From contig JBGCEM010000208.1 in NCBI GenBank assembly GCA_045106335.1, positions 1 to 6,087 on the forward strand: a stretch of 6,087 nucleotides of DNA, in the 5' to 3' direction. Source of the DNA: Aliishimia sp045106335. Its GTDB lineage: Bacteria > Pseudomonadota > Alphaproteobacteria > Rhodobacterales > Rhodobacteraceae. The translations under genes were made by a program, and so were the position numbers. Of the stretch, positions 1 to 5,397 are shown one piece after another; within the stretch, counting starts at the first letter, position 1; every line of letters begins with the position of its first letter. The notes below the pieces were generated by a model. The model had not been told where the DNA came from. It made no database searches and saw only the letters and a list, made by a program, of their open reading frames with translations.

Positions 1-378
1 GCCATAAACTACCGCCAGCCCGCTTGCTGCAAGTGTAAGGCCCATACCGCCAACACGGCCAATTGCGTTGCCATCTGTAAACGCCAGAGAATAGCCATGT
101 GCCAACCGCCCTAGACAGAAAACGACAGACAACAGCGCCAAAATAACCGCGTTCCCGTTTTGAAGTTCCAAAACAGCAATGAGAATAACGAACAGCGGGG
201 CGTATTCGGTTAAATTTGCCTGTGCACGGATCCTCCTCCTCAGCGTTTCATCGTCACCATCTCCGAGTGAGGCCCCGCCTGATTGCCTCAGTCGGATAAC
301 CCAAAAACTGAGAACCAGCAGCCATGCCAGAAGGGTACTCGCGAGCAGAGTCGTGATGGGTAGAAACATGTCTGTCAT
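1..378 (-). CDS. MAPEG-family membrane protein (partial, C-terminus off window)
   Basis: The first 126 residues are visible and the frame is still open at the window edge. MAPEG proteins are usually about 130 residues, so only a few residues should be missing. The diagnostic motif is at residues 51-61 (R-A-Q-A-N-L-T-E-Y-A-P), followed by the second conserved block GRLAHGYSL at 90-98. Hydrophobic helices lie at about 8-28, 60-72, 77-92 and 112-125, giving the usual four-helix inner-membrane bundle. The family covers glutathione transferases/peroxidases and eicosanoid enzymes in eukaryotes; bacterial members are mostly uncharacterised, so the substrate is unknown. The ATG at 378 is preferred because AAAGG sits six bases upstream; a second in-frame ATG lies three codons in. 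The gene follows the EF-hand gene after a 62-bp gap and is probably the last visible member of the MarR-led cluster. Confidence 0.85.
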   Translation of the reverse strand, partial: MTDMFLPITTLLASTLLAWLLVLSFWVIRLRQSGGASLGDGDDETLRRRIRAQANLTEYAPLFVILIAVLELQNGNAVILALLSVVFCLGRLAHGYSLAFTDGNAIGRVGGMGLTLAASGLAVVYG

Positions 379-440
379 GGTCTGCCTTTATGTTTGCGGC
401 TTGCTTTGATCGTATCGTTTGACCCAATCAAAAGCCTGTC

Positions 441-737
441 CTAGCGGATCCTTTGGAGTTCTTGCAAAGTGACCTGACCGTTTCTGTCTTGGTCGGCATT
501 TCTGAATGCAACACGAAAACCAATCGCGCCCAGGCGGACTGCGCGCTTCGCCTCCGTGTGCCCCAAGCGTGCCATTTCGACAATGAAGGTCCGAAACTCG
601 GCCGGATCAAGATCGCGCGAAGCATCTATATCTGCTGTTGTAAACGCGCTTTGTGCTTGCTCATCCGACTGAGCCACTGCGGGTGTCGCGCAGGAGGTCA
701 GTGCTGCTAAAATGATTGGAACGGCTGGCCAGTTCAT
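441..737 (-). CDS. Exported EF-hand (calcium-binding) protein
   Basis: A 98-residue protein with an N-terminal hydrophobic export signal and two EF-hand loops. Loop 1 is D36-x-D38-x-S40-R-D42-L-D44-x-x-E47, with Arg where Gly is usual. Loop 2 is canonical: D82-x-D84-x-N86-G87-x-V-T90-x-x-E93. The helices between them (about 48-80) are amphipathic and charged. The signal is ambiguous. L13-T-S-C16 fits a lipobox, giving a lipoprotein anchored at Cys16, while A20-V-A22 followed by Gln fits signal peptidase I, giving a soluble periplasmic protein. The n-region has no Lys or Arg, which is unusual for either. The start overlaps the stop of the upstream seven-TM gene in an ATGA arrangement, so translation is probably coupled and the two products may act together at the membrane. 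Calcium binding is inferred from the loops; the biological role is unknown. Confidence 0.85.
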   Translation of the reverse strand: MNWPAVPIILAALTSCATPAVAQSDEQAQSAFTTADIDASRDLDPAEFRTFIVEMARLGHTEAKRAVRLGAIGFRVAFRNADQDRNGQVTLQELQRIR

Positions 738-1459
738 TGTGCATTCCCAACGTGTTCACGATCTGCAAGGCGTTTGCCGCCTGTTACAAACCGGTTCTGG
801 ATCCATGCCACACGCAGTGTGACAATATGAAGGACAATACCAAAAGGTGGACCAAGGAAAACCGGTATTAAACTCAGCGGGAAAGAGACAAGCTGTTGTG
901 GTCCGTAAGCCAGCGCAGACATAGGAGCGCCGATAAGGTCCAAGACACCAAAAACCGACCAGACGATCAGGGCGAGTGATGCATAGTGCCATTGTTTCCA
1001 TATCATCCAAGCAATTGCCAAGGCTGACAAAGCTGTCGCGATGTCCCCCCATCCGGCATTCATTGCAAAGCCGCGGCTCAGTGCGCCACTGCTGAAATAT
1101 AAGTAAAGAAAAAGCATTCCGACGATACGGTAGGCGCTTAGCGCGACGATCTTGTGGAGTTGAATTCTTTCAAGAACTTCGGTGACCAACGGCCGAGAGA
1201 CAAGCCACAGCGCGGCAAGTGTTGGACCGATGATCATAAGCCCCAAGACAAGTTCAACAAGTTCAAACGTGGCACTTACTGTGAGCGCAAATGGTGGCCA
1301 AAGGACCAGACCAAGAGATATTTTTTTGACAACCCTTTGATGATCTTCACTTAGACAAAGGGCTGCTTGCCGCAATAATCGCACCAAGTAGAAAATTACA
1401 AATGCGGAGGTTGTGAAAACAACGATGTAGATCACAATCAAGTTCGGTGATGTAAGCAT
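734..1459 (-). CDS. Conserved polytopic membrane protein, unknown function
   Basis: A 241-residue protein with about seven predicted membrane segments, at roughly 7-27, 46-66, 67-88, 103-124, 138-155, 158-178 and 190-215. The loop at 130-139 carries FAMNAGWGDIA, preceded by an R-x-x-G-x-L-F-L-Y-L-Y helix. I associate this pattern with uncharacterised seven-TM proteins in many bacteria but cannot name a family. No enzyme motif is visible. The C-terminal tail (about 219-241) is polar and basic. The ATG at 1459 has only a weak purine tract (AAAGAAAA) upstream. It lies 64 bp downstream of the marR stop, and a copy of the MarR-operator-like palindrome sits within that gap. Its stop overlaps the start of the EF-hand gene. 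Context suggests a MarR-controlled membrane function; nothing in the sequence identifies a substrate or ligand. Confidence 0.8.
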   Translation of the reverse strand: MLTSPNLIVIYIVVFTTSAFVIFYLVRLLRQAALCLSEDHQRVVKKISLGLVLWPPFALTVSATFELVELVLGLMIIGPTLAALWLVSRPLVTEVLERIQLHKIVALSAYRIVGMLFLYLYFSSGALSRGFAMNAGWGDIATALSALAIAWMIWKQWHYASLALIVWSVFGVLDLIGAPMSALAYGPQQLVSFPLSLIPVFLGPPFGIVLHIVTLRVAWIQNRFVTGGKRLADREHVGNAQ

Positions 1460-1471
1460 GATAATTTTCTT

Positions 1472-1485
1472 TGTATATACATATA
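1472..1485. promoter_or_regulatory. Candidate MarR operator upstream of the seven-TM gene
   Basis: TGTATATACATATA at this position is identical over 14 bases to the sequence at 1964-1977 over the marR start. Its core TGTATATACA (1472-1481) is a perfect 10-bp palindrome, and the hexamers ATAATT (1461-1466) and AATTAT (1485-1490) form an outer inverted pair. It lies 13 bases before the seven-TM start codon, in the gap between marR and its downstream gene. MarR proteins bind AT-rich palindromes of about 16-20 bp near the genes they control, so the most likely ligand is the adjacent regulator. I see no good -35/-10 pair here, so it could act on read-through from marR or on a weak internal promoter. 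Confidence 0.5.
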
Positions 1486-1523
1486 ATTATGCGTTTCGGG
1501 CATTTCTGGATTGCGCAGTTTCG

Positions 1524-1958
1524 TCACTTGGACAAGATAGTCAGGACAGCCTGTGCATTATCCCAATCCTCTTCTTTGAGCCGGGAAAGGCTTTCATTGT
1601 TTACCGATTGCCACGCCAAACGCGCGTTTTGGAAAAGGTCTTGCCCGTCAATTGTCGCTGATATCACTCTGCTACGCGCATCTTCTGGATCAATGCCCAC
1701 TTCAATCAGGCCGCGTTTCTCAAGAATTTTAAGAAGACGGGTAAGGGTCGTCTGTTCTATTCCTAAAAGCGATCCGAGCATCTTGAAGCGCGCAAATTTT
1801 TGAAGCGTGACGGCTTGAAGTATCGAGAATTGACTAGCGGTCAAATTAAAGGGTCTCAACACGTCTTCGTAACGTCTGGTTATTAGTCTTGCAGCCTTAC
1901 GTAACGTTTGAGCTACGCAAGAAAATTTTGGTTCAACACGTTTAGCAGTATCTGTCAT
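1524..1958 (-). CDS. MarR-family transcriptional regulator
   Basis: A 144-residue protein from the ATG at 1958, a typical MarR length. Helix 1 (about 12-36, CVAQTLRKAARLITRRY) would form the dimer interface. The winged HTH spans about 39-105, with LTASQFSILQAV, a recognition helix at about 68-81 (IEQTTLTRLLKILEKRG) and the wing around D90-P-E-D-A-R-S-R97. The C-terminal helix (about 104-143) completes the dimer. A single cysteine, Cys14, lies near the N-terminus, where OhrR-type MarR proteins carry their redox-sensing cysteine; whether it senses oxidants is unknown. Upstream in-frame starts exist at 1964 (ATG) and 1985 (TTG), but the extra residues would encode the operator-like palindrome and look non-coding. 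There is no clear Shine-Dalgarno for any of them. It heads a same-strand cluster of membrane, EF-hand and MAPEG genes. Confidence 0.9.
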   Translation of the reverse strand: MTDTAKRVEPKFSCVAQTLRKAARLITRRYEDVLRPFNLTASQFSILQAVTLQKFARFKMLGSLLGIEQTTLTRLLKILEKRGLIEVGIDPEDARSRVISATIDGQDLFQNARLAWQSVNNESLSRLKEEDWDNAQAVLTILSK

Positions 1959-1977
1959 ATACATGTATATACATATA
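1956..1977. promoter_or_regulatory. Candidate autoregulatory MarR operator at the marR start
   Basis: This stretch holds two overlapping perfect palindromes: ATATACATGTATAT (1957-1970) and TGTATATACA (1964-1973). The 14-mer TGTATATACATATA (1964-1977) recurs exactly at 1472-1485 in front of the seven-TM gene. It overlaps the proposed -10 box and the proposed ATG start of marR, so bound protein would block its own transcription. Assignment to this MarR is by proximity and duplication only. Confidence 0.55.
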
Positions 1978-1995
1978 CTTGCCAAATCTCGTCAA
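1966..1995 (-). promoter_or_regulatory. Putative marR promoter
   Basis: Reading the minus strand, TTGACG (1995-1990) and TATATA (1971-1966) are separated by 18 bases, a reasonable sigma-70-type pair. A start point six to eight bases past the -10 would fall at about 1958-1960, essentially on the ATG at 1958. The marR message may therefore be leaderless, which would explain the missing Shine-Dalgarno. The -10 lies inside the palindromic operator. The AT-rich palindrome could mimic a -10 by chance, so confidence is moderate. Confidence 0.45.
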
Positions 1996-2284
1996 GCGCG
2001 AAAAAGTTTATGATGCCGTTGGTCGAATAGACAGGTGTTGAATGTCACTGAGACCTGACCCGGTATTGTCACCGAGATTTGACCCGCCTTTAGTTATGTA
2101 TCGGCGGCTATGCTTTGGTCAATGTGGTGGTCTAAGCGCGCCAACTGCCAAGAGATACAAGACGTTGACGTGATGATGCGGAATTAAGTCAACCAAGAGC
2201 AAGGACATTCCGGGAATGGCAGCGGCCCTTTGAGGTCGATAAGCCGGTTGGAACCTGGCTCGCGGAATTCATCAGAGCAAGTCC
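1996..2284. other. Gene-free region, probable transposon scar
   Basis: Between the marR promoter and the 3' end of the LuxR-type gene I find no intact gene on either strand. It contains a pair of 19-bp direct repeats (2043-2085) resembling an IS21-type end, and two short open frames that look like C-terminal fragments. One is on the minus strand, ending at 2094 (29 codons, ending D-H-H-I-D-Q-S-I-A-A-D-T). The other is on the plus strand, ending at 2288 (about 39 codons, containing F-E-V-D-K-P-V-G-T-W-L-A-E-F). Neither has a convincing start and I recognise neither. An imperfect hairpin (2242-2260) follows the LuxR-type gene but has no T-run. Confidence 0.5.
2043..2085. repeat. Two 19-bp direct repeats, IS21-like terminal repeats
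   Basis: TGTCACTGAGACCTGACCC (2043-2061) and TGTCACCGAGATTTGACCC (2067-2085) match at 16 of 19 positions and start 24 bases apart. IS21-family elements begin with TG and carry several such repeats just inside each end, which serve as transposase-binding sites. No istA or istB gene lies in the window, so this would be a solitary end or remnant. The family assignment is from resemblance by eye. Confidence 0.45.
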
Positions 2285-4108
2285 TTAGGGAAACACCGCA
2301 GTCGTTTTATGTTGCTCCAGGTCCGGCTTCGCTCGGATGGCGGCACGTTTTGCCGCCTCGGCCAAGGCTGGGATCAATAGCGTGGGCGCTTGGTACATCA
2401 ACGCCAAGCCGGCATTCGGAACGACTTCGAAAGTGATCCAAGGATACGCAGGGCGCAGCTTTTCTAATTCGCTTAAGTTGATCGTTGGGTCTTGTTCAGC
2501 GGTGTAGATGTGGATCGGTATTTGCCGCATATTTTTCATGAGGCCACTCCAGTCCTGATGAAAGGCGATGTATTCCATCGCAAATGCTCGGGCAGCGTGA
2601 CTGGACGGACCTGCCATCAGATCAAGGTTTGCAATTAACACAATCTTTACGTCGTCTAACTCCAGCAATGCCAGATCCGCAGGAGAGTCTTTGCAGATTT
2701 GCATCAACATAGCCTTTGATCCGATGCGTTTGGACATCATCATCACGGCTTTTGATGCGAAATGGACCAGCTTGGGATTGTGCCGCGCGGTCCACACGAA
2801 GAACTGTTGCCACCGCCCCCAACCCTCGACCGATTCGCCACCGGGAAGACAGGGACGCGCACCGATACCGATCACCTCTGTGATCAAATCCGGATATTTC
2901 GCGACCAAATCCGCGGCAAATGGAAAGTCAGAACCCTGAACCGCATAAGGTATTTTGGAAATACCCAGGCTTTTAAGAAGAAAGACTGTGTCGTTGTTAA
3001 TGGTATCCAGCACATCAGCATGAACATCCAATTTATCACTGTCGCCATATCCTGCGCGAATAGGGCAGATGACGTGCAAATTGTGTTGAAACGCCAGTTT
3101 GATCATAGGCTTGGTCCAGCGCACCATTGCTGACCCCATATGCGAATACAGCACAGGATGCCCATTCGAGGGACCCATTTCGTGATAGGCCATCACCCGG
3201 CCATCCGGCAGTGTTATCGTGCTGAACGGTTTCCATACCTGAGTGTCGAGCCAGTCATCTGAAAGAACGGGCTGGGATGGTGTCTTGGTGCTATCGTCGG
3301 TCTTGGCCGTATCAGAGAAGTCATTCAGGATCAGAGCAAAGCGCACGACATCTGCCTGAGAGCGAACGTTCATCTTGCTGATGATCGATTTTACTTGCTC
3401 CCGAACGGTCCCAACGGCGGTTCCGCGTGCGGTCGCGATGGATTTCACATCCTGCCCTTCGGTCAGTTTACGCACGACGTTTTGTTCTGCCTGCGTTAAG
3501 TGAAAGGCATTGCTGAGAATGTCGCCAATGGACTCGCGCCAATGAACATGGGTGGACACGACAAGTGCCAAAGACGGCATATCACGGCTGGCCCGAACTG
3601 GGATGACGCGGAACAAAAGCGCGCCCTGCTTGGTTTCGTTTTCGCTTTTGATCAACCGTTCTGTGGACTCTGGCCTGCGCAGGACGTCTTGCACCGCGCT
3701 GGCCAAAGCGGCCTGAAACTCATCTGGCAGGTTGAGAGACGACAAAGCATCCCCGGTGGAAATACCAAAGGCCGACTGCGCACCGGGATTGACCTCTTCA
3801 ACTGTAAGGGAGGCGTTCACACAAAATGCGGCGACCTTTTTGTAAGGCTCAAGCGGGTCTGCGCGGTTTGGTTGGGACGTGTCCCCCAACTGCAAAAATG
3901 CCTCGGCACGGTCGAGATGAGCTTTGAACACAGCATCAAACGTGCCGACGGATTTGGGATCACCGTTGGCAAAATGCGCGGCCCAGTCACCATCCGCCCA
4001 CAAGTTGATGAAGTCATCAAGCAGCGCGGGTTCCAATGCAATTTCATAAATACGATCCAGGATCTGGGAATGTTCTGTATCTTTTGAAACGGGGTCTTTT
4101 GGCGGCAT
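2285..4108 (-). CDS. LuxR-type regulator fused to a degenerate alpha/beta-hydrolase domain
   Basis: A 607-residue protein from the ATG at 4108, with ATAGG six bases upstream. A GTG at 4123 would add five residues but has no ribosome site. Residues 10-35 (ILDRIYEIALEPALLDDFI) and a PAS-like region at about 90-190 form the N-terminal sensor. A LuxR-type HTH spans about 202-258 (LTQAEQNVVRKLTEG, then TVREQVKSIISKMNVRSQADVV). After a polar linker, an alpha/beta-hydrolase fold occupies about 302-585, with HMGS at 323-326, IRAGYGDSD at 350-358 and an acidic-residue loop ending AEQDPT near Asp540. The expected G-x-S-x-G elbow reads V-Q-G-S-D-F (390-395). The expected Gly-His near the end reads Gly567-Leu568. 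Ser393 could still be a displaced nucleophile, but the histidine appears lost. I infer a hydrolase-fold ligand sensor, not an active enzyme, controlling DNA binding. The ligand and targets are unknown; the neighbouring exporter unit is one possible target. Confidence 0.88.
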   Translation of the reverse strand: MPPKDPVSKDTEHSQILDRIYEIALEPALLDDFINLWADGDWAAHFANGDPKSVGTFDAVFKAHLDRAEAFLQLGDTSQPNRADPLEPYKKVAAFCVNASLTVEEVNPGAQSAFGISTGDALSSLNLPDEFQAALASAVQDVLRRPESTERLIKSENETKQGALLFRVIPVRASRDMPSLALVVSTHVHWRESIGDILSNAFHLTQAEQNVVRKLTEGQDVKSIATARGTAVGTVREQVKSIISKMNVRSQADVVRFALILNDFSDTAKTDDSTKTPSQPVLSDDWLDTQVWKPFSTITLPDGRVMAYHEMGPSNGHPVLYSHMGSAMVRWTKPMIKLAFQHNLHVICPIRAGYGDSDKLDVHADVLDTINNDTVFLLKSLGISKIPYAVQGSDFPFAADLVAKYPDLITEVIGIGARPCLPGGESVEGWGRWQQFFVWTARHNPKLVHFASKAVMMMSKRIGSKAMLMQICKDSPADLALLELDDVKIVLIANLDLMAGPSSHAARAFAMEYIAFHQDWSGLMKNMRQIPIHIYTAEQDPTINLSELEKLRPAYPWITFEVVPNAGLALMYQAPTLLIPALAEAAKRAAIRAKPDLEQHKTTAVFP

Positions 4109-4205
4109 CGAAAACCTATGCACTTTTTAAGTCGTAACGGGAGTGGTGTTTGCCCTGTGCACCTTGACACAGTTTGGTTGGCGTGGACACCGGGAGAGGT
4201 GTTGA

Positions 4206-4234
4206 AGTGTATCCGTATACGCCAAATCTGTCAA
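4206..4234 (-). promoter_or_regulatory. Putative sigma-70 promoter of the LuxR-type gene
   Basis: On the minus strand, a consensus TTGACA (4234-4229) is followed after exactly 17 bases by TACACT (4211-4206), which matches the -10 consensus at four of six positions. The predicted start near 4199 leaves a leader of about 91 nt before the ATG at 4108. The 8-bp palindrome CGTATACG (4214-4221) lies in the spacer. Confidence 0.55.
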
Positions 4235-4254
4235 AAATGCGCAAACAGATACAC
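4207..4254. promoter_or_regulatory. Inverted repeats flanking the LuxR-type promoter
   Basis: GTGTATC (4207-4213) and GATACAC (4248-4254) form a perfect 7-bp inverted pair. The left arm overlaps the -10 and the right arm lies just upstream of the -35. Nested within are ATCTGT/ACAGAT (4226-4231 and 4245-4250) and the palindrome CGTATACG (4214-4221). This is a plausible place for a dimeric regulator to act, perhaps the LuxR-type protein itself. Binding is inferred from symmetry and position only. Confidence 0.35.
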
Positions 4255-4317
4255 CTCAGGCTTAGGGGGATAAACGGAAGAGAAAATCACCCCAGATTGC
4301 GATAGCGGGCCGAGGTT

Positions 4318-4929
4318 TCACAACATAACCATCGAACCACCACCACAAACCAAGAGAACAGAGAGACTTCTGTTCATGTACAGTTGGCCATTTGGCGATC
4401 GCGCCAAGCGCCGTAGCTGGGCAGCGAAAACAACCACAATTGCGGATGCCAAAACAATGCTACCGAATGTGATAAGTGCCAAAATAATGAACTCAGGCAT
4501 TGCGATTTGGGTGATGTTCATGACTTCGGGCACAGTCAGCGGTAACAACACCATCATATATGGAGAGATTAAGCAGGTCGTCATGCCTGCAAAGGCGGGT
4601 GATTTCAGCTTCTTTTTCGAACCTGAATCATCTTGGCCAATATCAACGCCGCCCTTCCAAATATCGAAAGCCAACCAGAAAATATAAGCCATCATCGCGT
4701 ATTTCGAATACTCGAATAATTCGGGAACAGTGGTGAACCATCCACTTAACCCGAAACAAACGGCAGTAATGATTGCGACACCGCCGATAGAGTAGCCAAG
4801 GCCAAAGCCGACTGCGCCGCGGATATCGTTACTCGCCGAGCGGACAATCAACATGAGGACAACAGGACCAGGGGCGATCGCCAAGACAAAGACAGTCAGA
4901 AAATACGAAAAAGTGTCTGCGCAAGACAT
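4318..4929 (-). CDS. LysE/RhtB-family exporter
   Basis: A 203-residue membrane protein, the normal length for LysE/RhtB amino-acid exporters. The N-terminal family signature is clear: PGPVVLMLIVRSASND at 20-35 followed by GAVGFGLGYSIGG at 38-50. About six membrane segments lie at roughly 8-28, 38-62, 72-92, 112-133, 147-170 and 186-203. The usual N-P-K in the middle of the protein is replaced by I-S-P-Y (121-124), which may mark a divergent subgroup. The central loop (94-110) is polar with a KKKLK run. The family exports amino acids or similar metabolites by proton exchange; the substrate here is unknown. The ATG at 4929 overlaps the upstream stop by one base (TAATG), so translation is probably coupled and no strong ribosome site is needed. 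The C-terminal GGGSMVML end is short but consistent with a complete protein. Confidence 0.85.
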   Translation of the reverse strand: MSCADTFSYFLTVFVLAIAPGPVVLMLIVRSASNDIRGAVGFGLGYSIGGVAIITAVCFGLSGWFTTVPELFEYSKYAMMAYIFWLAFDIWKGGVDIGQDDSGSKKKLKSPAFAGMTTCLISPYMMVLLPLTVPEVMNITQIAMPEFIILALITFGSIVLASAIVVVFAAQLRRLARSPNGQLYMNRSLSVLLVCGGGSMVML

Positions 4930-5249
4930 TATACTGGGTTCCCGCTTAAAGTTGTGTTCAAGACGCTTCGGGACGCCACGCGTGCCCGGCGCAGGCGCAG
5001 GATAAGTCCTGAGACGCCTATGGTAATGACGCTGCCTTGGATCATTGCAGCCGACAGATTGAACTCTGCGATCAGGCTGATGGACACAAAAATTGACGAC
5101 ATCACATTGGCCAAGGAATAGGCCAGACTATTGCCGTTCATGACGCCCCATTGGACGGCGGCAAAAGCCGAAATGTACACAAGAAAGCCAAGCACACCGA
5201 TGCTTTGAAGTAAGCCAAGTGATTGGCCGTATTCGAAAATTTCTTCCAC
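4929..5249 (-). CDS. Small CBU_0592-like membrane protein
   Basis: A 106-residue protein with about three hydrophobic segments at 14-34, 42-61 and 66-84, then a basic, polar tail (85-106) starting RLRRAR. The order I-G-V-L-G-F, then N-G-N-S-L-A-Y-S-L-A-N, then S-L-I-A-E-F-N-L-S-A-A matches the small CBU_0592-like domain (pattern: IGxxG, then a serine-leucine-tyrosine and asparagine helix, then SLxxxFNLPA). That family has no known function. The GTG at 5249 is chosen because an extended Shine-Dalgarno ends three bases before it. Its stop overlaps the start of the LysE-type exporter gene (TAATG), so it may assist that transporter or sense membrane state; this is inference. Confidence 0.8.
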   Translation of the reverse strand: MEEIFEYGQSLGLLQSIGVLGFLVYISAFAAVQWGVMNGNSLAYSLANVMSSIFVSISLIAEFNLSAAMIQGSVITIGVSGLILRLRRARVASRSVLNTTLSGNPV

Positions 5250-5252
5250 AAT

Positions 5253-5262
5253 TCACCCCCTA
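5253..5262 (-). promoter_or_regulatory. Very strong ribosome-binding site before a GTG start
   Basis: On the minus strand TAGGGGGTGA, followed by ATT and GTG, closely matches the full anti-Shine-Dalgarno complement (TAAGGAGGTGA). The G-run ends six bases before the start codon. It decides the GTG at 5249 as the start of the small membrane protein and may offset the weaker start codon. Confidence 0.7.
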
Positions 5263-5363
5263 ATACCGCGAGGGATTAGTAGGCTGGATCATGAAAATCG
5301 GCATCTCCCATTTGGGGGGTGCGGGTGAAAAAGGGGGCGTTAAGTAAGGTATTCCATACCCAA

Positions 5364-5397
5364 TTTTTCAACAACCTCTGCCGATTGTGTTGAAAAA
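5364..5397. repeat. Perfect 10-bp inverted repeat, probable IS end region
   Basis: TTTTTCAACA (5364-5373) and TGTTGAAAAA (5388-5397) form a perfect inverted repeat around a 14-base loop. It lies about 70 bases past the stop of the IS1182-like transposase remnant. GGGTTTTTCAACA read outward resembles alphaproteobacterial IS1182/IS5-type ends, so the true IS boundary may fall here. The A/T-rich stem is a poor terminator. From here to the ribosome site at 5262, I see G-rich tracts (5313-5336) and a small palindrome GGTATTCCATACC (5348-5360) but no clear promoter. Confidence 0.4.

Noticed and set aside
418..432. TTTGA-CCCAA-TCAAA inverted repeat between the EF-hand and MAPEG genes
   Set aside because: Only a 5-bp A/T-rich stem, too short to distinguish from chance and not matched elsewhere in the window.
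1154..1354. 66-codon plus-strand frame rich in Lys, Asn and Trp
   Set aside because: It lies wholly inside the seven-TM gene on the opposite strand, which has a far more convincing protein pattern; no family motif or ribosome site.
1959..1985. Longer marR starting at the TTG at 1985
   Set aside because: The extra residues (S-I-C-I-Y-M-Y) are a translation of the palindromic operator and -10 region, and there is no ribosome site.
2242..2260. Hairpin AGCCGGTT-GG-AACC-T-GGCT as terminator of the LuxR-type gene
   Set aside because: The stem has a bulge and a very tight loop, and no T-run follows it on the minus strand.
3500..4087. 195-codon plus-strand open frame
   Set aside because: It is antisense to the LuxR/hydrolase gene, whose N-terminal and HTH motifs are clear; the translated sequence has no recognisable domain.
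5364..5397. Rho-independent terminator for the transposase remnant
   Set aside because: The stem is A/T-rich with a 14-base loop and T-runs occur only inside the stem; an IS end is the better explanation.
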